Positions 32,719 to 40,675 of a stretch of 64,000 bases of DNA are shown here, one piece after another. The notes beneath the pieces are model-generated. The model did no database searches. It was not told the DNA's origin and saw nothing but the letters and a program-made list of their open reading frames with translations. The stretch comes from an uncultured Candidatus Cenarchaeum sp. GTDB lineage: Archaea > Thermoproteota > Nitrososphaeria > Nitrososphaerales > Nitrosopumilaceae. Made by a program: the position numbers and the translations under genes. Position 1 is the stretch's first letter. Each line of letters starts with the position of its first letter. The stretch covers positions 1,348,161 through 1,412,160 of the forward strand of contig OY282369.1 in assembly GCA_958295735.1 (NCBI GenBank), in the 5' to 3' direction.

Positions 32719-33951
32719 CTACCCGCCGGGCGCCCCGAAGCGCGGCTTTTTGCCGCGCCTGTCCAGCTTTTCCCGCACCCGCGACCTGTAGTATATGGCA
32801 GTCTGGTTGTCCGGCTCCTTTTCCAGCACCGAGTCGTAGCACGCGAGGGCCTCCTCGTGCCTTCCCAGCGACATGAGGATCTTTCCCTTGTAGCTGGCGG
32901 CGTACGCGTAGCCGGGATCCGCCTCCAGCGCCCTCTCGCAGTATTCCAGCGCCTCCGAGTACTTTCCGTCGTGCTCGAGTATCCAGGCCATGCTGCACAG
33001 CGCGCGGACGTTGGCCGGATCCAGGCGTATGGCGGTGTCGCACAGCGAGACGGCGGCGCCGCGCCGCTTGAGCGAAAAGAGCGACACCGCCTTGCTGTAC
33101 AGCGCGCGGACGTTGCGGGGATCCCCCTCCAGCACGCGGTCGAAGCACTCGACCGCCCTCCCGAACATGCCCGTCCTGTCGCAGACGAGGCCCTTCTCCA
33201 GCAGGGCCTCCGCGCATCCCGGCTCGATCTCCAGCGCCCTGTCGAACATCGCCATGGAGTCCTTGGCGGCGAACCCGGCCAGATCCAGCGTCCGGCCCTT
33301 GGCTACCAGGGCCCCGACGTTCTTGGGATCCAGCTCGAGCGCCTTGGAATAGCGCGCCATCGCCTCCTCGTGCCTGCCCTTCCCCGCCGCCTCCTTCCCC
33401 TCCTCGTAGAGCGCGCGCGACTGCCTCGCCTCCTCCTCGATCGCCCGGTCGAGGAAGGAGGCCGACTCGCGGTCCCGCCCCATCATGCCCAGGACCCGGC
33501 TCTTGCTGTACAGGGCCGCCGCGTTTCCGGGATGCTCCGCGAGCACCGCGTCCAGCATGCCCACCGCCTCCTCGTGCCTGCCCGTCTTGCCCTTGCAGAC
33601 CGCCATGTACGTGCGCGAGTCCGCGTGGCCGCCGTCGACGGCGAGCGCCCTGCCAAAGCACGCGATGGCCTCCTCGTGCCTGCCCAGCTTTTCCAGCGCG
33701 CGCCCCTTGTAGTGCGGGGCCTCGACGCTCTCCGGATCCGCCGCCGCGGCCGCGTCCATGCACTCCGCCGCCGCGGCGAACTCGCCCAAGTTGTACAGCG
33801 CCATCCCCCTGTGGGCGTGCGCCGCGGCGCACCCCGGATCCGCCGCCGCGGCCTTCCCGAAGCACGATGCCGCCTTTTTGAACTCGCCGTACTTTTCCCA
33901 GTACAGCCCCTCGCTTACCAGGGCGTCCCTGCCCCGCGGCTTGGTAAACAC
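32719..33951 (-). CDS. Tetratricopeptide (TPR) repeat protein
   Basis: A 410-residue protein made of about eleven 34-residue TPR units, e.g. EAIACFGRALAVDGG and YSKALELDPKNVGALVAKG, with the W/L-G-Y-A-P pattern positions conserved. TPR superhelices bind other proteins; there is no signal peptide or catalytic domain, so it is probably a cytoplasmic scaffold. The C-terminus is short and basic (RREKLDRRGKKPRFG). GTG at 33951 lies 26 bp after a minus-strand GATTATAAGC box (33972-33981). Partner unknown. Confidence 0.88.
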   Translation of the reverse strand: MFTKPRGRDALVSEGLYWEKYGEFKKAASCFGKAAAADPGCAAAHAHRGMALYNLGEFAAAAECMDAAAAADPESVEAPHYKGRALEKLGRHEEAIACFGRALAVDGGHADSRTYMAVCKGKTGRHEEAVGMLDAVLAEHPGNAAALYSKSRVLGMMGRDRESASFLDRAIEEEARQSRALYEEGKEAAGKGRHEEAMARYSKALELDPKNVGALVAKGRTLDLAGFAAKDSMAMFDRALEIEPGCAEALLEKGLVCDRTGMFGRAVECFDRVLEGDPRNVRALYSKAVSLFSLKRRGAAVSLCDTAIRLDPANVRALCSMAWILEHDGKYSEALEYCERALEADPGYAYAASYKGKILMSLGRHEEALACYDSVLEKEPDNQTAIYYRSRVREKLDRRGKKPRFGAPGG

Positions 33952-34033
33952 CGGGGCGGCCCCCGCGCGGCGCGCTTATAATCGGAATGCCGCCCGCGCG
34001 GCGCCTGCCGCCCCCGCGCGGGCGGCCGAAAAA

Positions 34034-34043
34034 CGTACTTTAC
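34034..34043 (+). promoter_or_regulatory. CGTACTNTAC box upstream of the ureohydrolase operon
   Basis: CGTACTTTAC, ending 46 bp before the ATG at 34089. The wider AACGTACTTTACT is identical to the symporter box. An AT-rich TATA region (about 34050-34067) lies between box and start. Confidence 0.7.
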
Positions 34044-34088
34044 TTAGAACGTTTATCTACAAAAAAACCGGACGGCGATCGACACGGC

Positions 34089-35204
34089 ATGGGGATGGAG
34101 TTCTACGGCGACGACTACCGCGGGGCCGACGTCGCGCCGTTCGTGGGAATCAACACGTTCCTCCACCTCCCGTGGGTGAGGACGCACAAGGAGCTGGTGG
34201 ATGCGAGGCCGGACGTGGCGATAATCGGCGAGCCGTTCGACTTTGGGACCACGATACGCCCCGGGGCCAGGTACGGGCCCCGCGCCCTCAGGGCCGCGTC
34301 CACCATACCGTCCCCGCCGTACGAGCGCTTCAACATAGAGACCGGGGCGGATCCCTTCGGCACCTTCCGGACGGTGGACTACGGGGACGTGCACGTCTCC
34401 CCCGGGGACGTCATAGAGTCGCACAAGAGGATGACGCACAAGGTCAAGGAGGTCCTGGAGCAGGACGGGATCCCCGTGATGCTGGGGGGCGACCACTCCA
34501 TCACGTACGCCAACGTGCGCGCCTTCGCCAAGAAGTACAAGAACATAGGCATGATCCACTTCGACACCCACGCCGACTGCGCGCCGCAGGGGCTGACCGG
34601 CTACAAGTACGACCACGGCGCGCACATACGGAGGATCATGGAGATCGGCTGCCTCAAGGGGCGGAACTATTCCCTCGTGGGGCCGCGGGGGTACTGGCCG
34701 GGGCCGGATCTGTACAAGTGGATGGCCGACCAGGACTTCCAGTGGTTTACGATGCTGGACGTGGAGGAGCTCGGCATAGACTACATCGCCAAGGAGATAG
34801 CCGACAGGGCCAACGACGGCACGGACGCCGTGTACCTGAGCTGGGACATAGACTCGTTCGATCCCGCGTACGCGCCGGGCACGGGCGAGCCGGAGCCGAA
34901 CGGGCTCACGTCGCGGGAAGGCATACGCATGATACGCCTGCTTTCGAAGTCGTTCGATCCGGACAGGTTCGCGATGGACCTGGTGGAGGTCGCCCCCGCG
35001 TACGACGTCAGCGACAACAGCTCGTACAACGGGGGGATCACGTCGGGGCTGGGGCAGAGGCTGGTGGTGGAGCTCCTGGCAGGCCTGTCGCTCACCAAGC
35101 GGGGGCTTGACGGGGGGAGCCCCGTGCGGCCCAACGACTACCGCGGGACGGGCCACACGTACAGCTTTGGCAGCCCGCGCGCGGAGATTCCCAGGAGGTT
35201 CTGA
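34089..35204 (+). CDS. Ureohydrolase (agmatinase/arginase family)
   Basis: A 371-residue binuclear-metal hydrolase that releases urea from a guanidino compound. Metal ligands are visible in GGDHS (H136), FDTHADC (D159, H161, D163) and SWDIDSFDP (two Asp). An N-terminal extension of about 45 residues precedes the usual start, and APGTGEPEPNGLTSRE forms the active-site rim. Substrate could be agmatine, guanidinobutyrate or guanidine. ATG at 34089 follows an AT-rich promoter with a CGTACTTTAC box. It overlaps the next gene (TGATG) and is followed by a urease-gamma-like gene and a nickel permease, so a nickel-dependent guanidine hydrolase is an attractive alternative to the Mn2+ agmatinase label. 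Confidence 0.9.
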   Translation: MGMEFYGDDYRGADVAPFVGINTFLHLPWVRTHKELVDARPDVAIIGEPFDFGTTIRPGARYGPRALRAASTIPSPPYERFNIETGADPFGTFRTVDYGDVHVSPGDVIESHKRMTHKVKEVLEQDGIPVMLGGDHSITYANVRAFAKKYKNIGMIHFDTHADCAPQGLTGYKYDHGAHIRRIMEIGCLKGRNYSLVGPRGYWPGPDLYKWMADQDFQWFTMLDVEELGIDYIAKEIADRANDGTDAVYLSWDIDSFDPAYAPGTGEPEPNGLTSREGIRMIRLLSKSFDPDRFAMDLVEVAPAYDVSDNSSYNGGITSGLGQRLVVELLAGLSLTKRGLDGGSPVRPNDYRGTGHTYSFGSPRAEIPRRF

Positions 35205-35578
35205 TGCGCATAAGGGTGACCGCGCGCGGTGACCCCGACGCGGCCCCGCTGGTCAGCGTGCTGGAGTTTCCCGGCCCCGACGACGACGTCTTCGTCGCGT
35301 CCGTGCGCCGCGTGCGGGACATGCTCCGGCGCAACCTGCGCATAAACATCAACGAGGCGATGCTGCTGTTCGCCGCGCACGCGGCGGCGTCCATGCGGGA
35401 CGGCGTGGCGGCGCGCGTGGCGCGCCGGCGCGCGCTGGATCTCCTCTCCGGGGATCAGGTGATGATCGGCGTCCCCGACATGATGCGCGCCGTGCGGATC
35501 GAGGTGGCGGCGGGCGGGGAGGCGCGCGCGGTGTCGCTGGAAAGGCCCATCGCGGCCGGCCCGCGCGCGGCTTCCTAG
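35204..35578 (+). CDS. Urease gamma subunit (UreA)-like protein
   Basis: A 124-residue protein. Residues 35-110 align with UreA: INEAMLLFAAHAAASMRDG resembles the UreA helix ending in ARDG, and DQVMIGVPDMM resembles DDVMEGVPEMI, followed by a strand and a terminal ERPI like the UreA HNPI end. The first 33 residues are a non-UreA strand domain. UreA has no catalytic residues and normally packs against UreB and UreC, neither of which is in this window. The ATG at 35204 overlaps the ureohydrolase stop, with AGGAGG 6 bp upstream. It may be a structural partner of the ureohydrolase or part of a split urease encoded elsewhere. Confidence 0.7.
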   Translation: MRIRVTARGDPDAAPLVSVLEFPGPDDDVFVASVRRVRDMLRRNLRININEAMLLFAAHAAASMRDGVAARVARRRALDLLSGDQVMIGVPDMMRAVRIEVAAGGEARAVSLERPIAAGPRAAS

Positions 35579-35580
35579 CC

Positions 35581-36357
35581 ATGGTGCTGGAAGGGGCGCT
35601 GGGGCAGGTCGGCGGCGGCCACCTCCTGCTCTTCTCGACGGGGCTGCTCTTGGGGGCGTACCACGCCCTCGAGCCGGACCACGTGGCGGCCATGCTCGCC
35701 CAGTCCGGGGGCCGCCGCGGCGCCCCCGCCGCCGCCGCGGCGCCCCGCCTCGCCGCCAGGATCCGCGCCGCCGGGGCCAGGAACTCCGTCCTCGGCGCGC
35801 TGTGGGGGCTCGGGCACACGTCGGCGATCCTCCTGGTGAGCCTGCTCGCGTTCGCGCTCTCCCTGGCCGTCCCCGCCTCCGTGTTCGAGGGATTCGAGGT
35901 GCTGGCCGGCCTGGTGCTGGTCGCGCTCGGCGCCGCCGCGTTCTCGGGCAGGGGGCTGCCGCGCGGGCGCGGCCACCGGCATCCGCACGCGCACGAGGAC
36001 GGCACGCTGCACACGCACCCGCACGGCCACGGGAAGGGCGGCCACGCGCACGGCCACAGGTCGTACCTGATCGGCTGCCTCCACGGCGTGGCCGGGAGCG
36101 GGGCCCTCGTCGCGCTGACCGCCTCGGCGCTGGACGGGATCCACTCGGTGCTCCTCTTCGTGCTGGTCTTCTGCGTGGGATCGGTCCTGAGCATGACGGC
36201 CGCCAGCGGGATGCTCTCCGTCCCGTTCGCGCTGGCCGGCGGGGCGAGGCGGCTGGGGGCGGCCGTGCGGGCGGCGGCGGGGGCCGCGGGCGTGGCGATC
36301 GGCGCGTACGTGGTCTGCGCGGTCCTGGCCGGCGCCGGCCCGCTCGGCCTTTCCTGA
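35581..36357 (+). CDS. UreH/NiCoT-type nickel permease
   Basis: A 258-residue membrane protein with about six helices. Helix 2 carries YHALEPDHVAA, the HX4DH nickel/cobalt motif, and LWGLGHTSAILLVSL and CLHGVAGSGALVAL are the second and third family signatures. A long histidine-rich loop (HRHPHAHEDG, HTHPHGHG) sits between helices and could bind metal. UreH-type proteins supply Ni2+ to urease. Here the gene starts 2 nt after the UreA-like stop, forming an operon with the ureohydrolase, which implies that the operon's enzyme needs nickel. Confidence 0.88.
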   Translation: MVLEGALGQVGGGHLLLFSTGLLLGAYHALEPDHVAAMLAQSGGRRGAPAAAAAPRLAARIRAAGARNSVLGALWGLGHTSAILLVSLLAFALSLAVPASVFEGFEVLAGLVLVALGAAAFSGRGLPRGRGHRHPHAHEDGTLHTHPHGHGKGGHAHGHRSYLIGCLHGVAGSGALVALTASALDGIHSVLLFVLVFCVGSVLSMTAASGMLSVPFALAGGARRLGAAVRAAAGAAGVAIGAYVVCAVLAGAGPLGLS

Positions 36358-36506
36358 CGCGGCCCCCGCCGGCGCCGGCCCGCCGCGTTCCTCGGATGCC
36401 GCTCCCCGAAAGCCTGGCGCCCGCCCCGGGGCCCGCCCCGGGGCCCGCCGCGGCCCGCGGGCCCCCCGGGAGGCGCCGGCGGGCGCGCGCCCGCCCCCGG
36501 CAGCGG

Positions 36507-37220
36507 TCAGGGCGCGCCGATCATCTTGTGCAGCTGCGGGACGATCCTGACCTCCGGGTACAGCGGGCGGACCAGATCGTACAGGCGCAGGAGCAGATCC
36601 AGGGGCGGCTCCGCGACGCCGTGCGTGGGCTGGATGACGAACCCCGAGACGGCGGCCGCCGGCGCCGTCCGGAACACCCCCTCGGCCAGCTCGCCAAAGC
36701 CGGCCGGCGCCGTCCGCGCGCTCACCACTATCTTGACGTACGTGGTCTTGCCCAGCCTGACGGACTCGGCCAGGCACTCCAGCGCGCTCTGGACGAGCCG
36801 GCCGTGGCTCTCCGGCCGCACGAACCCCGAGTCGATCGTCTTGAGCTCGATCTTCACGAAGTCCATGAGCGGGGCGACCGCGGCGAACCGCCCAGAGTCG
36901 TAGCACGAGGACTCGATGTACGTCGGCACGCCCGTAGACCTGACGAAGCGGGCCATCTCGGCCAGCGCCTCGTGCTGCGCCAGGGGATCGCCGCCGGTAA
37001 AGTTCACCTTGTACGTGTTGGGCTGCAGGCTCCTGCCTATCAGGCCGCACGCCTCGCCCACCTCGTACTCGGTCCCCGAGTCGAGCGGGAGGGAGTCCGG
37101 GGTGTCGCAGTAAAAGCACTCGAACGGGCAGCCGGCCATCCGGACGAACAGCGTCTTCGTCCCGCACAGCGTGCCCTCCCCCTCCACGGACGTGAACACC
37201 TCGGACAGCCGGACCTTCAA
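36507..37220 (-). CDS. queE: 7-carboxy-7-deazaguanine synthase (QueE)
   Basis: A 237-residue radical SAM enzyme that converts 6-carboxy-tetrahydropterin to 7-carboxy-7-deazaguanine on the way to preQ0 and archaeosine. The N-terminus MKVRLSEVFTSVEGEGT and the cluster motif CPFECFYC are diagnostic; NFTGGDPL is the SAM motif. TTG at 37220 is chosen: the minus-strand box AATAAATATG (37241-37250) lies 25 bp upstream, and the resulting N-terminus matches QueE. GTG 37253 would sit on top of the box. Pathway partners folE and queC lie at 42.7 and 43.7 kb. Confidence 0.95.
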   Translation of the reverse strand: MKVRLSEVFTSVEGEGTLCGTKTLFVRMAGCPFECFYCDTPDSLPLDSGTEYEVGEACGLIGRSLQPNTYKVNFTGGDPLAQHEALAEMARFVRSTGVPTYIESSCYDSGRFAAVAPLMDFVKIELKTIDSGFVRPESHGRLVQSALECLAESVRLGKTTYVKIVVSARTAPAGFGELAEGVFRTAPAAAVSGFVIQPTHGVAEPPLDLLLRLYDLVRPLYPEVRIVPQLHKMIGAP

Positions 37221-37281
37221 CGGGCCGCCGAGGCCCGGTTCATATTTATTCACTGGCGCCCCGCCCGCGGCGCGCGGGGCC

Positions 37282-37476
37282 TCAGCGCGCCACCGGCTCT
37301 TTCGCGTAGAACAGGCCGGCCACGAAGAACACGGCGCCCAGTATGCCTATCGTGCTTCCCACGGACTCGACCGTGCCCGCGAGATCCGCCTCCATCGGGG
37401 CCCACAGCAGCGCGATGAGCCCCCCCACCGCCATCATGGGGATCCCCACTCCCAGACAGATCGCCTTGGAGGCCAT
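37282..37476 (-). CDS. Small two-helix membrane protein, 64 residues
   Basis: Helix 1 is KAICLGVGIPMMAVGGLIAL, helix 2 TIGILGAVFFVAGLFYA, ending KEPVAR. ATG at 37476 is about 25 bp after a minus-strand CATATAATTT box (37494-37503). No domain is recognised. Confidence 0.65.
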   Translation of the reverse strand: MASKAICLGVGIPMMAVGGLIALLWAPMEADLAGTVESVGSTIGILGAVFFVAGLFYAKEPVAR

Positions 37477-38077
37477 GCGGTGGGCGGCCTTTGAAAATTA
37501 TATGTAGTTTGTGAGGCGCCCGGCGCGGGTCCGCGCCCCCGCCGGGAGCGGGAGCGCCGTTCCCGCGCCGCTCCGGCCGACCGGCTCCCCGCGGGGGCCG
37601 CCGGCCGGGGCCCCGCCGGGCGATCCGCGCCGCGGGGGTGGGGACCGGGAGCGGGACGGAGGGGCGCGGGGGGGCGGACGCCGGGCTTTTTTGGGGGCAT
37701 CGGCCCGCGGAAGGGGCCGGCGGGTTGCGCGGGGCCGCGCCCCGCCGCGGCGGGAAAAAAGGACGGGCCGGCGCGGCCGCGACGCGGGGCCGGCCGCTTC
37801 CCCGCGCCCGGCGCGAACCCGGATCGGCGCGGCGTCCCCGCATCCGCGGCCGGCGGGAGCGCGGCCCCGCGCCGGCCGGGCGGCGCCTGCGGGCGCGCCG
37901 GGGAACCGGCGCCCCCCGGCATTCTTCCCCGTCCCCGCGCGGGCGCCCCCGGCTTCTGCGCAACAGCCGCCGCGCGCGGGACCGGCGCTGCGCCGCGCGC
38001 GGCGGCGGTTTTGGGATCCCGCGGCGCGCCCCGCCCGGTCATGTTTAATAACGGCCGGTTTTGCACGAGACGCATCC
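37477..38077. other. GC-rich divergent intergenic region
   Basis: Contains the promoter of the small membrane protein (37494-37503), about 500 bp of GC low-complexity sequence with a degenerate inverted family-R copy (about 37780-37870, core GAACCCGGATCGGCG), and the TATA box GTTTAATAAC (38043-38052) of the coiled-coil gene. No gene seen. Confidence 0.55.
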
Positions 38078-38677
38078 ATGGCCGGGCTGTTTGATCGGTT
38101 CAAAAAGGAGGACGAAGGCGGCGTGGCGGGAGTAGAGCGGCCTTTGGCGGGAGCGGGAAGCGATGCGCCGGCGGGCGGCGGGAACTACGGCAGCAGCGCG
38201 GCGGCCCCTCCTCCTTATTCCCCCCCGCCTCCCCCCGCTTCCCCGCCGCCCGCGGCGGGCGGCGGCGCGGAGGCGGCGCTGCCTGCGGGCCCCGAGGCGG
38301 ACATCGGCATAGATGCCCTGATCAGCAAGCGCGTAAAGCTGGAGGAGGCCATCGACCACGTGGGCGTGGTGATAAGGGACCTGAAAGACAAGAGGACCAG
38401 GCTCGTCAAGGAGATAGAGGACGAGCTGGTGGACATCAAGAACCTGAGGGACAAGCTCGTGAAGGTCAGGGAGTACATAGACGAGGAGAACAGGGGAATA
38501 AAAGACCTGACCCAGCGGAGGACGCGGGTGGAGGAGGAGGCCGACGAGGTGGGCGGCATAATCGCCGATCTGAGGGCCAGGCTGGCGGGGATCGACGGCG
38601 TGATCACCGCGGAGGGCGACAAGATAAGGAGCCTCAAGGAGCGCGTGCCGGGGGCCGACCCCGGCCGGGCTACGTGA
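38078..38677 (+). CDS. Coiled-coil protein with Pro-rich N-terminal region
   Basis: A 199-residue protein. MAGLFDRFKKEDEGG is an amphipathic start, followed by a proline/glycine linker (residues 25-70) and a long heptad-rich coiled coil (about residues 80-185: RVKLEEAIDHVGVVIRDLKD and onward). Domain layout recalls cytoskeletal or membrane-linked division adaptors, and it ends convergently with a cdvB gene (8-bp overlap), but no CdvA PRC domain is seen. ATG at 38078 is about 28 bp after GTTTAATAAC. A role with Cdv proteins is only inferred from position. Confidence 0.75.
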   Translation: MAGLFDRFKKEDEGGVAGVERPLAGAGSDAPAGGGNYGSSAAAPPPYSPPPPPASPPPAAGGGAEAALPAGPEADIGIDALISKRVKLEEAIDHVGVVIRDLKDKRTRLVKEIEDELVDIKNLRDKLVKVREYIDEENRGIKDLTQRRTRVEEEADEVGGIIADLRARLAGIDGVITAEGDKIRSLKERVPGADPGRAT

Positions 38678-39329
38678 ACCTGCCCTGCGAGGATTCGCCC
38701 GCCTTCTGCTGCTCCCCCAAGTCGAGCGGGGTGGAGGGCAACTTGCCGTCCACGGCGCTCTCGGCCACGGCGGCGGCCTCCTGCAGTATGCTGTCCGCCT
38801 CCTCGCTGCCGCCCGTCTCGGCGCCGAACGCCGCGTCGCCGGAGAACGTCTCGGTGACCAGCCCGCCCAGCGTCTCGGTCATCCTGCTGATCTCCTGGTC
38901 GGCGCCCGGCATGAACTTCGTCAGCGACGACTGTATGCCCCGCATCAGCCCCACCATGGGCAGTATCGTCATGACGGTGTCGCCGATGTCGTTGCACGTG
39001 GACAGGCGCAGCTCGATCTGCTCCAGGGAGATCCTCATGTTGCCCAGCACCTTGGTGACCTTGCGTACCTCCGCCAGCTCGCCGGAGAGCACCCTGCTGG
39101 CGTGGGCGTCGTGCTGCTGGGTGGCGGCCACCACCTTCCTGAAGAGCTTTTCGTCCCTCTCGTGTAGCTTTTTCAGGAACGCGTCAAGGTGGGCCACCTG
39201 CTTGTTCACGGCGGTCAGGGTGGTGCGGATCCTCGGCTTGAGCGGGCCCTGCGGCCTTACTGTGTCGCCTATCTTCTCTGACAGCTTTGGCGCCGGCTGC
39301 CTCGACCAGGCGTCCTGGAGGTTCGTCAT
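38670..39329 (-). CDS. cdvB: CdvB-like ESCRT-III protein (paralogue 1)
   Basis: A 219-residue Snf7/ESCRT-III homologue. Such proteins polymerise on membrane at mid-cell and are remodelled by CdvC during thaumarchaeal division. Helix-rich core: RPQGPLKPRIRTTLTAVNKQ, then KLHERDEKLFRKVVAATQQH, SRVLSGELAEVRKVTKVLGN and a C-terminal acidic helix with TETLGGLVTETFSGD. The second paralogue in the window (56896-57549) is similar along the whole core. No wing-like or MIM2-type C-terminus is evident. ATG at 39329 lies 25 bp after a minus-strand GGGTTAACGC box (39350-39359). Confidence 0.92.
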   Translation of the reverse strand: MTNLQDAWSRQPAPKLSEKIGDTVRPQGPLKPRIRTTLTAVNKQVAHLDAFLKKLHERDEKLFRKVVAATQQHDAHASRVLSGELAEVRKVTKVLGNMRISLEQIELRLSTCNDIGDTVMTILPMVGLMRGIQSSLTKFMPGADQEISRMTETLGGLVTETFSGDAAFGAETGGSEEADSILQEAAAVAESAVDGKLPSTPLDLGEQQKAGESSQGRFT

Positions 39330-39461
39330 GCCTTCCTTTCGACGGACGAGGCGTTAACCCGCGGTGTGAGCTTTGTTTCACACGATAGCGAACATCTGCG
39401 ATGCGGGGGGCGCCTTCCCTTCCCGGGGAGCGCGGGCCGGCCAGGGCCGCGCCCGGCCGTG

Positions 39462-39553
39462 GCGCGGGTTGGGGCCGAGGCCGAAGCCGCGCCCGGCAGC
39501 GGCGGGCCGCCTCCCGATCCCGCCCCCTATGGTAGCGGACCGGGGCCTGCGCG
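39462..39553 (+). mobile_element. Family-M element, degenerate copy
   Basis: Retains GAGGCCGAAGCCGCGCCCGG in the left interior and inverted ends close to GCGCGGGTTGGGGCC and GGACCGGGGCCTGCGC. The right edge is about 17 bp from TTTAATTT (39571-39578) and about 47 bp from the GTG at 39600. Confidence 0.6.
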
Positions 39554-39599
39554 GGCGGGAGCGCTTAAGGTTTAATTTGCCCCGGGAGGCCGGCGGCGC

Positions 39600-40067
39600 G
39601 TGAGGAGGGCGGCTCTGGGCGCGATAGCCGCGGGGGTGGCCGTGGCAGTGTTGCTCGTGCTCAGGGCGGTGGCATCCGACACCACGGACGGGGGAGGCCA
39701 GGGCTTTGCGTTCCACGCTCGCTTGGCGGATCCGGCCATGTACGAGGAGGGCGGGGGAAGCTACGCGGAGACCTTCGAGCTGGCGACCGGCACGTACACG
39801 TTCGTGTTCATACCCAACGGGGACAGCCCGAGGACGCTGTCCATAGCCATGGAGGGCCGCCCGGCCGGGCCGGAGCCCCCGTTCTCCTTCCGCGAAGACT
39901 TTGAGCTGGAGGGCACCTCGCACAAGACGCCCATCTCGGAGTACTACACGTGGGACTATCTGGGCCAGAAGGAGTTCTCCCTGGACCGTGGGCAGGAGAT
40001 CGACGTCTCCATAGACCCCCACGGCAACGTGCTCGGCCCCGTCTCCGTGATGATCAAGCTGGTGTAG
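39600..40067 (+). CDS. Secreted or membrane-anchored protein, 155 residues
   Basis: The N-terminal hydrophobic stretch GAIAAGVAVAVLLVLRAVAS is a signal anchor. The rest is a strand-rich extracellular domain (FELATGTYTFVFIPNGD, RTLSIAMEG, EYYTWDYLGQKEFSLDRGQE) resembling emp24-like or pre-peptidase beta domains only in outline. No cysteine or metal motif. GTG at 39600 is 26 bp after TTTAATTT (39571-39578). A structured-RNA candidate begins 24 bp after its stop. Confidence 0.7.
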   Translation: MRRAALGAIAAGVAVAVLLVLRAVASDTTDGGGQGFAFHARLADPAMYEEGGGSYAETFELATGTYTFVFIPNGDSPRTLSIAMEGRPAGPEPPFSFREDFELEGTSHKTPISEYYTWDYLGQKEFSLDRGQEIDVSIDPHGNVLGPVSVMIKLV

Positions 40068-40090
40068 CGGCCGGCCGCGGGAATTTTGTT

Positions 40091-40210
40091 GGCGTGATCC
40101 CTCAACTGCGGGACATCGGGAGAACACCTCCCAGCCAAGCACCGCGTGCTTGTTACGCGCTTTGTCCCGCGGGATCACGCCGGGTCAGTCGATAAGTTTT
40201 GCAACTATCG
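40091..40210. ncRNA. Candidate structured RNA (three-way junction plus hairpin)
   Basis: Perfect pairings nest as follows: GGCGTGATCCC (40091-40101) with GGGATCACGCC (40171-40181); GCGGGAC (40108-40114) with GTCCCGC (40164-40170); hairpin GGGAG-CTCCC (40118-40132); hairpin AAGCAC-GTGCTT (40137-40151). A further hairpin CGATAAGTT-AACTATCG follows (40190-40210). Strand is undecided: a plus-strand transcript would be a 3' UTR of the preceding gene, whereas a minus-strand TATA (TTTTAAATA, 40237-40247) would start an RNA about 25 bp upstream of the structure. Function unknown; no known RNA family is recognised. Confidence 0.55.
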
Positions 40211-40540
40211 GCATCAACCAGTATAAGAAACAAGACTATTTAAAATTTTAGATCGTTTTTCGCAGAAAAACCAGCACTTTGCTGCAAATGCTTGATTTTG
40301 TCCCGGAATCCGCGCAATGCGGCCGGGGCGGGATGCGCCGGCCGCCCGGCAGGGGCCCGTTTTGGCGCCGGCCGCCCGGGAGCGGCGCCGGGCCTCGGCC
40401 CGGCGGGGGCGGGGACCGCCTGCCGGCGCGGGCGCCGTCCCGCCCCCTCCGGCGGCCGGGCCTCCGGCGGTGCCGCACGCGCGGCCCTGCCGGGAGCGGC
40501 CGGCCGGCCGGCCGCTTCCCGGATCCAAAAAACCCGGGGG

Positions 40541-40630
40541 TGCGGGCTCGGGCCCAAGCCGAAACCTCGCCCAGCTGCGGCAAACCGCCCCCCGATCCCG
40601 CGCCTAGATGGCAGCGGGCCCGTCCACGCG
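40541..40630 (+). mobile_element. Family-M element, diverged copy
   Basis: Left end TGCGGGCTCGGGCCCA, interior AGCCGAAACCTCGCCCAGC, and CGCGCCTAGATGGCAGC near the right end. The flanks CCCGGGGG and GCCGGGGG match at 7 of 8 positions. The right edge is 16 bp from AATTAATAC and 46 bp from the ATG at 40676. Confidence 0.65.
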
Positions 40631-40675
40631 CCGGGGGCCGTAAGGGAATTAATACGCCCGGCGCGGGCCGCGCGC

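Larger units (their letters stand above)
40068..40675. other. Intergenic region with structured element and AT-rich island
   Basis: Holds a foldable element (40091-40210), an AT-rich island (40186-40310) with TATTTAAAATTTTA usable in either direction yet no adjacent start codon, GC-rich sequence, a degenerate family-M element (about 40541-40630), and the TATA box AATTAATAC (40647-40655). No protein gene seen. Confidence 0.75.

Noticed and set aside
37503-38040. Plus-strand GC-rich open frames before the coiled-coil gene
   Set aside because: Low-complexity Arg/Gly/Pro peptides without domains; the coiled-coil gene has its own ATG 28 bp from a TATA box.
40118-40151. Structured element as a tRNA-like or known riboswitch
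   Set aside because: Stem sizes and loops do not fit a tRNA cloverleaf, there is no anticodon or T-loop consensus, and no known riboswitch core was recognised; it is kept only as an unknown RNA candidate.
39378-40178. Minus-strand protein covering 39600-40067
   Set aside because: It is the antisense shadow of a secreted protein that has a signal anchor and a correctly spaced TATA box.
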